Of a stretch of DNA of 10,722 nt, positions 1-6,299 are shown one piece after another (position 1 is the stretch's first letter; the number at the start of each line of letters is the position of its first letter). The DNA comes from an uncultured Prevotellaceae bacterium (GTDB lineage Bacteria > Bacteroidota > Bacteroidia > Bacteroidales > Bacteroidaceae). The notes beneath the pieces are model-generated. The model saw only the letters and a list, made by a program, of their open reading frames with translations, did no database searches and was not told the DNA's origin. A program made the translations under genes and the position numbers. Location: contig CAJKQZ010000075.1 in NCBI GenBank assembly GCA_905202115.1, forward strand, positions 1-10,722, given 5' to 3'.

Positions 1-83
1 ATATACACCTGCTGATTTTCAAGTGCTTGGCCGCTGACCGTTTTTGTCTGCAAAGAACCCGCCTGAAGCAAAGAATTCTGCAT
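1..83 (-). CDS. Possible start of an unidentified gene, cut by the left window edge
   Basis: Reading the minus strand from the ATG at 83 to the window edge gives 27 codons without a stop, beginning MQNSLLQAGSLQ. The reading frame lies 56 bases downstream of the stop of the acetyltransferase gene and on the same strand, so it could be the third gene of that operon. The fragment is too short to name a family. It contains no obvious signal peptide; it is polar and rich in Gln. The open frame could also be chance, since 27 codons without a stop is not strong evidence. Confidence 0.4.
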   Translation of the reverse strand, partial: MQNSLLQAGSLQTKTVSGQALENQQVY

Positions 84-139
84 TACGGAAGAACATCTTT
101 CCGCACAACAGCAATCGCACAAAAAAGATGGCGAAGACG

Positions 140-1210
140 TTATTCGAGAAGGAAATTGAAACTGACATCGTCGCTACTGAAAATCATGCGGGTCAAGGCG
201 GCCATTGTCATCGGCACGCAACATCTGCCGGTATCTGCGGAACGCACGCATTTGCCCCCGCTTACAGCAAAACAGCCGTTATTATCTTCTATCTGCCGGT
301 CGCCGTATATCCTCACATTCATGCTGGCCTCGGGATGTAGCAAGGCATATATTCCGAGCGCACGTTCCGCGTCGACAATGCGGGCGCAGGCGAACATTTC
401 GCGGGCACTGCGACCCACAGCATACGATTTCACACTGAATCCTCCGTACATGCCTCGCGCCTGCTCCGCCAGGAATCCGAAAGCAGGCTCTTCCGAGGCC
501 GGCGCGTCGTAGACAAGGAGCGTTTTGCGGCCTTCATCGGGGCGCACAAACAGATACGACACCATTTTTCCGGCACATTGGGCTGCGAGTATAAGGTTCC
601 CTCCTTTCAACCAGTCGGTCACGACGGTAGAAAACTGTTCCCTGCCGTGCAGCAAAGCATATCCGGCACGCTCCCTCTGACGTTTTACGAAAAGTTCATA
701 TAGCTCGTCGCTGAAAGCAGTCACACGCTCTGCGCGGTAAGGCACATCCGCGCCCGAATCCGGCATGTGCGGCAACAGAACAGCCTTTCTCCTCATTGCA
801 AGATAGTACCCGTAGGCGCGATAGAAAGGCAGGACATTCCTACCCGAGGGAATAAGAAAGCCGAACACGCACCCGCGGCTGTACATGTCGCGCGTAGCCT
901 GCTCCACAAGCCTGCCTGCCAGTCCGCGACGCCGGTATTCCCGCGCCGTACACACTCCCGACAGGTACGCAGTACTACATTCCGAACCACCGCAAAGCAT
1001 ATTATAAGGAATACACTGCAGAGCCGACACCACGCGCGCGTCGAGTTCTACGGAATAATCTACCTGCGGAGAATAAACTCTGCTGAAATAAATGTCGAGA
1101 AACTCATCGGAATCGCCGAAACACTCCTTCCACAAATCTCTCACCGAACGCAGGTGCTCCTCGGGCGAAAGCCTTCTCTTTACGCTATCGTCATTCATTT
1201 CTCCGGCCAT
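140..1210 (-). CDS. Eis-like GNAT N-acetyltransferase with C-terminal SCP2-like domain
   Basis: The 356-residue product is predicted to transfer an acyl group, usually acetyl from acetyl-CoA, to an amine; its substrate is unknown. Residues about 15-150 carry the GNAT fold: GVCTAREYRRRGLAGRL (85-101) holds the acetyl-CoA loop (R/Q-x-x-G-x-G/A type, here RRRGLAG), and FYRAYGYY (129-136) is the usual closing motif. Residues about 155-265 look like the second, degenerate GNAT-like half. The C-terminal 90 residues resemble the SCP2-like domain of the Eis family, and the length fits that architecture. The start at 1210 lies 12 bases after the stop of the DUF2156 gene, so the two are almost certainly cotranscribed; Met5 at 1198, preceded by GGAGAA, is an equally plausible start. 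Eis proteins acetylate aminoglycosides or lysines in actinobacteria, but nothing here shows such activity. Confidence 0.85.
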   Translation of the reverse strand: MAGEMNDDSVKRRLSPEEHLRSVRDLWKECFGDSDEFLDIYFSRVYSPQVDYSVELDARVVSALQCIPYNMLCGGSECSTAYLSGVCTAREYRRRGLAGRLVEQATRDMYSRGCVFGFLIPSGRNVLPFYRAYGYYLAMRRKAVLLPHMPDSGADVPYRAERVTAFSDELYELFVKRQRERAGYALLHGREQFSTVVTDWLKGGNLILAAQCAGKMVSYLFVRPDEGRKTLLVYDAPASEEPAFGFLAEQARGMYGGFSVKSYAVGRSAREMFACARIVDAERALGIYALLHPEASMNVRIYGDRQIEDNNGCFAVSGGKCVRSADTGRCCVPMTMAALTRMIFSSDDVSFNFLLE

Positions 1211-1222
1211 GCCCCGCTCATA

Positions 1223-2188
1223 TTATTTATTGTCCGCGCCCGAAGCCCGCCTGAAATTGACGAAATACTTCTGTCCGTCACTCAGCGGACGGCGTTCCAT
1301 AACCGTGTATTTGTGAAGAAGTATAGAAGGCTGGTAAGAAAGTTTTGCCTGCCGCAAACCCGCTATTCCGAGATCCTCCTCGCGGTTTATAAGTCTGAAA
1401 TTCTCGGGCAGACTCCTCACGAAGTCGCGGTTTATAACGGCATAAGCACCGTCGTATTCCGTATCGGCCTTCTCCACGCACACATCGAACGTGGTATCGT
1501 TGATTTTCGCGCCAAAAGTAAAGGCAACAAGCTTTCCGCCTACGAAAATACATCCCCCTATCGCGTCGAGCTCGTCCCAATGGTCGAAAACGAAATTCAT
1601 AGAGCGGCGTTCGTTTTCATAATCGGCGTCTTCCTCATCGCCCTTTTTGGTTTCTTTCCATTTTACCTCGAGCTCGCGGCACAGCGGTATGATATCGGGC
1701 GTAATACTTCTGAAAACATAATCGGGATAAGCCTTGACAAACTTGTTTACATGGTTGCGCTTGGGCTGCAGCCGCTTTCCGGCCAGCGATGCGAGCGCGT
1801 CGCGGTCGTAAATATAGTCGGTGTAATCGCGGTCGTGCGAGAAATGGAAAAACTCCGGCATTGCGCGGTCAATCTGCGGGATGAAATTCTCGCACACTCC
1901 CAGCATGAGAAACGGATGTTCAAGCCGGCGCGAATCGTCGAGCATAAGCGAAAGAATCTCCTGCGGGTCGCCTTTCTGACGCGGCAGCATGTAAGCCAGA
2001 TGACCGTCCGTATAGAAGCGGAATACTAACCAACTGCCAACAATGGCGTATTCCGTGTTGTAAAGAAACTGCCAACTGCAAAGATTCATGAAGTTCAAAT
2101 CGCAGTTGTGCGAGCTGCTCGTAAAAGTAAAGCCCTGTATAACCTCCTTGTCGGCAAGAGTTATTCTGCGGAATGACAAATCGTTCAT
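1223..2188 (-). CDS. DUF2156 domain protein (phosphatidylglycerol lysyltransferase C-terminal-like)
   Basis: The 321-residue protein spans one DUF2156 / LPG_synthase_C domain, the soluble catalytic fold (two GNAT-like halves) found at the C terminus of MprF aminoacyl-phosphatidylglycerol synthases. Family marks are LAGKRLQPKRNHVNKF (135-150) and the C-terminal block INREEDLGIAGLRQAKLSYQ (267-286) followed by PSILLHKYT. There is no membrane segment or signal peptide, so unlike MprF it has no flippase part and should be cytosolic. Stand-alone members are common in Bacteroidales; their substrate is not established, and lipid aminoacylation should not be assumed. It is the first gene of the minus-strand operon, followed 12 bases later by the GNAT gene. 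A perfect -7 box lies 20-27 bases before its ATG. Confidence 0.88.
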   Translation of the reverse strand: MNDLSFRRITLADKEVIQGFTFTSSSHNCDLNFMNLCSWQFLYNTEYAIVGSWLVFRFYTDGHLAYMLPRQKGDPQEILSLMLDDSRRLEHPFLMLGVCENFIPQIDRAMPEFFHFSHDRDYTDYIYDRDALASLAGKRLQPKRNHVNKFVKAYPDYVFRSITPDIIPLCRELEVKWKETKKGDEEDADYENERRSMNFVFDHWDELDAIGGCIFVGGKLVAFTFGAKINDTTFDVCVEKADTEYDGAYAVINRDFVRSLPENFRLINREEDLGIAGLRQAKLSYQPSILLHKYTVMERRPLSDGQKYFVNFRRASGADNK

Positions 2189-2207
2189 ATATGTTAGGAT
2201 TGTGCGT

Positions 2208-2215
2208 CAAAAATA
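2208..2215 (-). promoter_or_regulatory. Bacteroidota -7 box for the DUF2156-GNAT operon
   Basis: Read on the minus strand the bases are TATTTTTG, a full match to TAnnTTTG. The expected transcription start would be close to 2201, leaving a leader of only about a dozen bases before the ATG at 2188. I see no clear TTTG-type -33 box at the usual 19-21 base spacing. Confidence 0.55.
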
Positions 2216-2310
2216 GCGATTTTTTGTTTTCCTAAGCATTCGTGCGCCAAAGAATGAATGTTCCGGCAAACGGCAGGTGCACAATCTGCCGGCACACATA
2301 CCACCCCCTG

Positions 2311-2391
2311 AAAATTATCTCTGAGATATTTTGAATTATCTCAGACATATTTTAAAATATCTCAGAGATAATTTTTTTCTGCTGCGGGAAG
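2311..2391 (-). repeat. Phased palindromic repeat, copy 1 (reverse orientation)
   Basis: This 81-bp element lies in the 321-base region between the divergent genes at 2188 and 2510. It contains three 13-bp near-palindromes at 2316-2328 (TATCTCTGAGATA), 2337-2349 (TATCTCAGACATA) and 2358-2370 (TATCTCAGAGATA). Their starts are exactly 21 bp apart, with 8-bp AT-rich linkers between them. The anchor CTGCGGGAAG (2382-2391) ends a 13-bp slot that starts another 21 bp on. The reverse complement of the element matches 5261-5341 at 78 of 81 positions with no gap. The first and third palindromes are exact reverse complements, so a long stem closed over the middle unit is possible. It sits about 80 bp upstream of the -7 box of the M24 peptidase gene. 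Confidence 0.93.
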
Positions 2392-2470
2392 GTCTGCGCA
2401 ACATTCCGCCCCGAAACAAAAAAAACTTCACAGCCGACCCGCACATCCCGACAAAATGCGAAATAATTAG

Positions 2471-2478
2471 TAACTTTG
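2471..2478 (+). promoter_or_regulatory. Bacteroidota -7 box for the peptidase genes
   Basis: The bases TAACTTTG match TAnnTTTG exactly and stand 31 bases before the ATG at 2510, the normal distance for a short leader. No convincing -33 TTTG is seen at the expected spacing; that region is GC-rich (2441-2450). This is the likely promoter for both the M24 and the C1 peptidase genes. Confidence 0.65.
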
Positions 2479-2509
2479 TGCGGTTCAATTCATTCTAAAC
2501 TTCTCAGCC

Positions 2510-3904
2510 ATGTTCAGCAAAGAAACATATACGGCGCGGCGCGCTGAACTGAAAAAGCTTATGGGCAGCGGCTTGGTTCTGATATTCGGAAACAACGACA
2601 GCCCCGTTAATTATCCTGCAAACGCATATAAATTCAGGCAGGACAGCACTTTTCTGTACTTTTTCGGGTGGCAACGCGACGGCCTCGTAGGCGTAATCGA
2701 CGTCGACAACGACCGCGAATACCTTGTGGGCGATGAAATCGACATCGACGACATCGTCTGGTACGGCTCCGTAACGAGCGTAAGCGAAATGGCCGCACAG
2801 GCAGGCGTTGCCCGCACGGCAAAAATGCGCGAACTCAGCGGAATTGTCGACGCTGCGCGGTCGTCGGGCCAGGAAATTCATTTTCTTCCGCCCTACCGCT
2901 TCGACACAAAGATTCAGATAATGGATCTTCTTGGGCTGCACCCCTCGATGCAGAAAGAGGCTGCCTCGATAAAGCTCATAAACGCCGTGGTAACCCTGCG
3001 CAGCGTGAAAAGCAACGAGGAAATAGCCGAACTCGAGCGCGCAGCTAAAATAGGATACGAAATGCACACCACGGCCATGAGGCTGTGCCGTCCCGGAACC
3101 ACTGAACAATTCATCGGCGGCACACTCGACGGCATTGCCGCGGCACACGGCTGCATGGTGTCGTTCCAAAGCATAGTTTCCATGCACGGCGAGATTCTGC
3201 ACGGCTATCCCAGTCCGCGCAAACTCGAAGCCGGACGCCTGCTGCTCGTAGACGCCGGCGCGGAAACCAACGACAACTACTGTTCCGACAACACCCGCAC
3301 CACTCCTATCAGCGGCACATTCACGCAGAAACAGAAAGAAATCTACACTATCGTAGAAGACTGCCACGACCTGGCCCTAAAACTCGCAAAACCCGAAGCC
3401 AAATACCGCGACGTGCATTTCGCCGTATGCCGTCTCATAACCGAGCGCATGAAAGACCTCGGACTAATGCGCGGCAACGTAGACGACGCTGTGGCCGCGG
3501 GAGCACACGCACTTTTCCTGCCTCACGGACTGGGCCACATGATGGGAATGGACGTCCACGACATGGAAGGGCTCGGACAGGTGCACGTAGGATTCGACGA
3601 TGAGGTTCGTCCTTCCGACCAGTTCGGCACAAACGCCCTGCGTTTCGGACGCCGCCTGAAAAAAGGCTTTGTAGTTACCGACGAACCTGGAATCTATTTC
3701 ATTCCCGACCTTATAGACCTGTGGCGCAAGCAAGGAACCAACGCCGATTTCCTGAATTTCGACAAAATAGACGAATACCGCGACTTCGGCGGCATACGTA
3801 TCGAAGACGACCTGCTTATCACCGACGACGGCTGCCGCTTCATCGGCGAAAATCTAATACCTTACCATGTGGCCGACGTGGAAGAATTCATGCGCAACCG
3901 GTAA
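2510..3904 (+). CDS. pepP: Xaa-Pro aminopeptidase, M24B metallopeptidase
   Basis: The 464-residue enzyme should remove the N-terminal residue of peptides whose second residue is proline, using two divalent metal ions in a pita-bread fold. Residues about 1-140 form the aminopeptidase P N-terminal domain. The catalytic domain runs from about 165 to 455 and shows all five metal ligands by comparison with E. coli PepP: Asp248 in LLLVDAG, Asp260 in SDNTRT, His343 in HGLGHMMGMDVHD (339-351), Glu392 in DEPGIYF and Glu432 in IRIED. His339 and His350 match the conserved substrate-side histidines. Length is normal and there is no signal peptide, so it is cytosolic. The gene is followed after 61 A-rich bases, with no terminator, by a cysteine peptidase gene, suggesting an operon for peptide breakdown. 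The symbol is by family; prolidase specificity is the main alternative. Confidence 0.92.
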   Translation: MFSKETYTARRAELKKLMGSGLVLIFGNNDSPVNYPANAYKFRQDSTFLYFFGWQRDGLVGVIDVDNDREYLVGDEIDIDDIVWYGSVTSVSEMAAQAGVARTAKMRELSGIVDAARSSGQEIHFLPPYRFDTKIQIMDLLGLHPSMQKEAASIKLINAVVTLRSVKSNEEIAELERAAKIGYEMHTTAMRLCRPGTTEQFIGGTLDGIAAAHGCMVSFQSIVSMHGEILHGYPSPRKLEAGRLLLVDAGAETNDNYCSDNTRTTPISGTFTQKQKEIYTIVEDCHDLALKLAKPEAKYRDVHFAVCRLITERMKDLGLMRGNVDDAVAAGAHALFLPHGLGHMMGMDVHDMEGLGQVHVGFDDEVRPSDQFGTNALRFGRRLKKGFVVTDEPGIYFIPDLIDLWRKQGTNADFLNFDKIDEYRDFGGIRIEDDLLITDDGCRFIGENLIPYHVADVEEFMRNR

Positions 3905-3965
3905 AAAAGCCGCAAAAAGGCACAACATAAAAAGAATTCAAAATATAAAAACATAAGAAACGTAT

Positions 3966-5144
3966 ATGAAAAAGAAATTATTTGCGGCAATGATGCTTGT
4001 AGCTCTCTCGGCAAGCACGGCATTCGCCGCAACAAACGACACAATCAAATTCACAGTAATCAAGGAGAACCCGATAACATCGATAAAGAACCAAAGCCGT
4101 TCGGGCACCTGCTGGTGCTACTCCACGCTCGGGTTCCTCGAGGCAGAGCTCCTGAGAAAAGGCAAGGGAACGTTCGACCTCTGCGAGTCGTTCGTTGTTC
4201 ACCACACCATGCTCGACCGCGCAAAGGCCGCAGTGCGTATGCACGGCGACGTATCGTTTGCCGAAGGCGGCAGTTTTTACGACGTGCTTTACTGCATGAA
4301 GAACTACGGCCTCGCTCCGCAGGATGCCATGCCCGCCCCCGGCACTCTCCAGGGAGACAGCCTTTTCAATTTCTCGGAATTGAGCGCAGTGGCAGGCGCA
4401 GTGGTAGAAAAATTAGCCAAAGGAAAGCAAAGCAAGCTCACTCCCATTTGGGCCAACAACATATCGGCTATCTATGACAACTATCTCGGCAAACTGCCCG
4501 AGAAATTCGACTATGAAGGCAAGACATACACTCCCACTGAATTCGTGAAGTATCTCGGCCTCGACGCCGACGACTACATTTCGCTGTCGTCCTACACTCA
4601 TCATCCGTTCTACGAGAAGTTCGTAGTAGAAGTGCCCGACAACTGGCGCTGGGCGCAGAGCTACAATCTGCCGCTTAACGAATTAATGGAAGTAATGGAC
4701 TATGCCGTGCGCAACGGATACACAATTGCATGGGGCTCCGACGTGAGCGAGAAAGGCTTCGGACGAAACGGCGTTGCAACCGTTCCGCTCGACGACAAGG
4801 ACAAGGATCTGTCGCACAGCGACGCCGCACGCTGGACAGGCACCGACGGAATGGCCGAGAAAGCAATCACTGCCAAAGGCGAGAAAACCATTACGCAGGA
4901 AATGCGTCAGATTGCCTACGACAACTGGGAGACCACCGACGACCACGGTATGGTAATCTACGGTCTGGCAAAGGACGATGAAGGCAATGAATATTTCATC
5001 GTAAAGAACTCATGGGGCGAATACGGCAACTATAAAGGCATTTTCTACGCATCCAAGCCTTTCGTGGCCTACAAAACCATGAACATCGTGCTCCACAAGG
5101 ACGCACTGCCCAAAAACATAGCCAAGAAATTAGGCATAAAATAA
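3966..5144 (+). CDS. Exported C1B cysteine peptidase (aminopeptidase C / bleomycin hydrolase-like)
   Basis: The 392-residue protein belongs to the papain-like C1B family. Gln43 and Cys49 in NQSRSGTCWCYST supply the oxyanion hole and nucleophile, His327 in TTDDHGM and Asn348 in VKNSWGEYG complete the catalytic set. Residues 1-22 are a clear Sec signal peptide (MKKK, hydrophobic core, cleavage after AFA), with no lipobox cysteine at the cleavage site, so the mature enzyme is likely periplasmic or secreted. Classical PepC and bleomycin hydrolase are about 450 residues and cytosolic; shorter exported versions like this are known in Bacteroidales. The family trims N-terminal residues in most studied cases, but the exact specificity here is not visible. 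It is the second gene of the peptidase pair and is followed by terminator-like hairpins. Confidence 0.9.
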   Translation: MKKKLFAAMMLVALSASTAFAATNDTIKFTVIKENPITSIKNQSRSGTCWCYSTLGFLEAELLRKGKGTFDLCESFVVHHTMLDRAKAAVRMHGDVSFAEGGSFYDVLYCMKNYGLAPQDAMPAPGTLQGDSLFNFSELSAVAGAVVEKLAKGKQSKLTPIWANNISAIYDNYLGKLPEKFDYEGKTYTPTEFVKYLGLDADDYISLSSYTHHPFYEKFVVEVPDNWRWAQSYNLPLNELMEVMDYAVRNGYTIAWGSDVSEKGFGRNGVATVPLDDKDKDLSHSDAARWTGTDGMAEKAITAKGEKTITQEMRQIAYDNWETTDDHGMVIYGLAKDDEGNEYFIVKNSWGEYGNYKGIFYASKPFVAYKTMNIVLHKDALPKNIAKKLGIK

Positions 5145-5153
5145 AAGCGAAAC

Positions 5154-5205
5154 ACATGGCGCCTTTCCTAACGGCAACGAAGCCGCAAAAGAAATGGCGC
5201 CATGT
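5154..5205 (+). terminator. Hairpin downstream of the C1 peptidase gene
   Basis: ACATGGCGCC (5154-5163) pairs perfectly with GGCGCCATGT (5196-5205), a 10-bp GC-rich stem starting 10 bases after the stop codon. The 32-base loop holds a small second stem, CGGC (5172-5175) with GCCG (5182-5185). T-rich sequence follows, with TTTTT at 5219-5223 rather than directly at the stem, so termination is likely but not classical. Confidence 0.6.
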
Positions 5206-5217
5206 TTATATAAACAT
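5202..5217. repeat. 16-bp perfect palindrome overlapping the terminator
   Basis: ATGTTTATATAAACAT is its own reverse complement. It shares its first four bases with the right arm of the hairpin at 5154-5205 and is followed by CTTTTTG. It could form a competing AT-rich hairpin, part of the termination signal, or a symmetric protein site. No further copy was seen in the window. Confidence 0.55.
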
Positions 5218-5260
5218 CTTTTTGCTTTTGTTTACATCCGGTAAGCCTTACTGAAAAACA

Positions 5261-5341
5261 CTTCCCGCAGCAAATAAAAATTATCTCTGAGATATTTTAA
5301 AATATGTCTGAGATAATTCGAAATATCTCAGAGATAATTTT
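5261..5341 (+). repeat. Phased palindromic repeat, copy 2 (forward orientation)
   Basis: The element lies in the 381-base gap between the C1 peptidase and nitroreductase genes. The anchor CTTCCCGCAG (5261-5270) is followed by palindromes at 5282-5294 (TATCTCTGAGATA), 5303-5315 (TATGTCTGAGATA) and 5324-5336 (TATCTCAGAGATA). Anchor and units all start on a 21-bp grid. Apart from three substitutions it is the reverse complement of copy 1, including the asymmetric middle unit. Because copies 1 and 2 point in opposite directions, their anchors face each other across the 2.9-kb segment carrying both peptidase genes. Confidence 0.93.
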
Positions 5342-5345
5342 CCCT

Positions 5346-5383
5346 GCCTGAAATCCCGTGTTTACGGGACAATGGAAACAGGC
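5346..5383 (+). other. Nested hairpin after repeat copy 2
   Basis: TCCCGT (5354-5359) pairs with ACGGGA (5364-5369) over a GTTT loop, inside a weaker outer stem GCCTG (5346-5350) with CAGGC (5379-5383). No T-tract follows. It may be a leader structure or chance; the remainder up to 5525 is AT-rich and probably contains the nitroreductase promoter. Confidence 0.4.
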
Positions 5384-5480
5384 CGGTGTGTGCATATCCC
5401 GACGGTTAAAAATCATTGTATGTAACTTAAATATTCTTAAAAAATATTTTCTCGGCAAAGGTGCGTCGCTTTGCTGCCTG

Positions 5481-5488
5481 TATGTTTC
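5481..5488 (+). promoter_or_regulatory. Weak candidate -7 box for the nitroreductase gene
   Basis: TATGTTTC differs from TAnnTTTG only at the last base and lies 38 bases before the ATG at 5526. A second near match, TATTTTTA, is at 5490-5497, with a TTTG at 5470-5473 upstream but at a short spacing. The choice between them cannot be settled by eye. Confidence 0.3.
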
Positions 5489-5525
5489 TTATTTTTACGG
5501 GAAACATTATAAAAACATATCGTAA

Positions 5526-6158
5526 ATGAAAAAGAGTATAAGAAAAACAGTTTTGATTTCATTGTTCGTGGCTCCTGTGTCGGTTTCCTGTTCGGCGCAG
5601 GAACAGATAGCCCTTCCGCAACCGTCAAAAACTTTGAAAACCACCGTGGTCGAGGCTTTGCAGAACCGTCACAGCACGCGTGAGTTCTCGGACAAGCAGT
5701 TCAGCGACCAGGACCTTGCCACGCTTCTTTGGGCGGCCAACGGCATAAACCGCGAGGACGGTCGCCGCACGGCGCCTTCGGCGGTTAATGCGCAGGATAT
5801 CGATATTTATGTGGTACGTGCCGACGGGGCTTACCTGTGGCAGTATAAGGAAAACACGCTGAAACGTGTTTCGGACGAGGATTTGCGTCCGTTGGTGGCG
5901 GCCGGCCAGGATTTCGTGCTCGGGGCGCCGGTTTCGCTCGTGCTTGTGAGCGACAATGCCCGTTTCGGCAACAAGCCTTCGCCTTTTGCTATGGCCGATG
6001 CCGCGTATGTGAGCCAGAATATATGCGTATATTGCTCGGCAGCCGGCTGGGCGTGCTGTCCGAGGGCGTCGATGAACAAGGAAGGTCTGAGAAAAGCCCT
6101 GCAACTTGCCGACAGTCAGGAAGCGTTTCTGAACAACACCGTGGGATACTGCAAATAA
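5526..6158 (+). CDS. Nitroreductase-family FMN oxidoreductase (SagB/ThcOx type), probable lipoprotein
   Basis: The 210-residue protein has the compact nitroreductase fold, which binds FMN as a dimer and reduces or oxidises a variety of substrates. NRHSTREF (47-54) is the N-terminal FMN phosphate-binding block and TAPSAVNAQDIDIYVV (82-97) is the second FMN segment, with the family's conserved Ser-x-x-Asn. The stretch GWACCPRASMN (174-184) occupies the position of the usual GLGTVVRGxxD motif. The length is typical for the short SagB-like members of Bacteroidales. The N terminus is KKSIRK, a hydrophobic core and VSVSC with Cys22 followed by SAQEQ, which fits a lipoprotein signal, though -3 is not the preferred Leu. 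The gene is flanked by structured intergenic DNA on both sides, so it may be transcribed alone. The substrate is unknown. Confidence 0.87.
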   Translation: MKKSIRKTVLISLFVAPVSVSCSAQEQIALPQPSKTLKTTVVEALQNRHSTREFSDKQFSDQDLATLLWAANGINREDGRRTAPSAVNAQDIDIYVVRADGAYLWQYKENTLKRVSDEDLRPLVAAGQDFVLGAPVSLVLVSDNARFGNKPSPFAMADAAYVSQNICVYCSAAGWACCPRASMNKEGLRKALQLADSQEAFLNNTVGYCK

Positions 6159-6170
6159 AAAGCGTGTGGC

Positions 6171-6211
6171 GGGAACCGGCCTGCGCATGTAAGCAGACAG
6201 TGCCGGTTTCC
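6171..6211 (+). other. Branched hairpin between nitroreductase and DUF418 genes
   Basis: GGGAACCGGC (6171-6180) pairs with GCCGGTTTCC (6202-6211) through ten pairs including one G-U, and the 21-base loop contains an inner stem CTGC (6181-6184) with GCAG (6193-6196). It starts 13 bases after the nitroreductase stop. There is no T-tract, so it is either a 3'-end stabilising or weak terminating structure, or part of the leader of the next gene. Confidence 0.5.
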
Positions 6212-6299
6212 GTGCCTGAAGCAACGGTGAAAGGAGGGACTAATTAAACTTTCATACAGGCGACGCGTCTAAACAGACAGTTACAAGCAATTTAACCAT

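Noticed and set aside
767..2029. A 420-codon open frame on the plus strand opposite both minus-strand acyltransferase genes
   Set aside because: Both minus-strand frames have clear family motifs throughout. The opposite frame has no recognisable domain and spans the junction of two real genes; it reflects codon bias on the other strand.
2316..2370. Phased repeats considered as a short CRISPR array
   Set aside because: Units are only 13 bp with 8-bp AT linkers, and the linkers are themselves conserved between copies, so they are not spacers. No cas genes are present.
2311..5341. Composite transposon carrying the peptidase pair
   Set aside because: No transposase or recombinase gene lies between the inverted repeats, no target duplication was seen, and both genes look like native core enzymes. 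Kept only as a question under the inverted-repeat finding.
6232..6237. AGGAGG as a Shine-Dalgarno site
   Set aside because: It is more than 60 bases before the DUF418 ATG, no small open frame starts just after it, and Bacteroidota rarely use such sites.
6171..6240. GC-rich leader before the DUF418 gene considered as a cobalamin or other known riboswitch
   Set aside because: The cobalamin core (B12 box GCCACTG and conserved junctions) is absent, and the TPP, FMN and SAM consensus elements I know are also missing.
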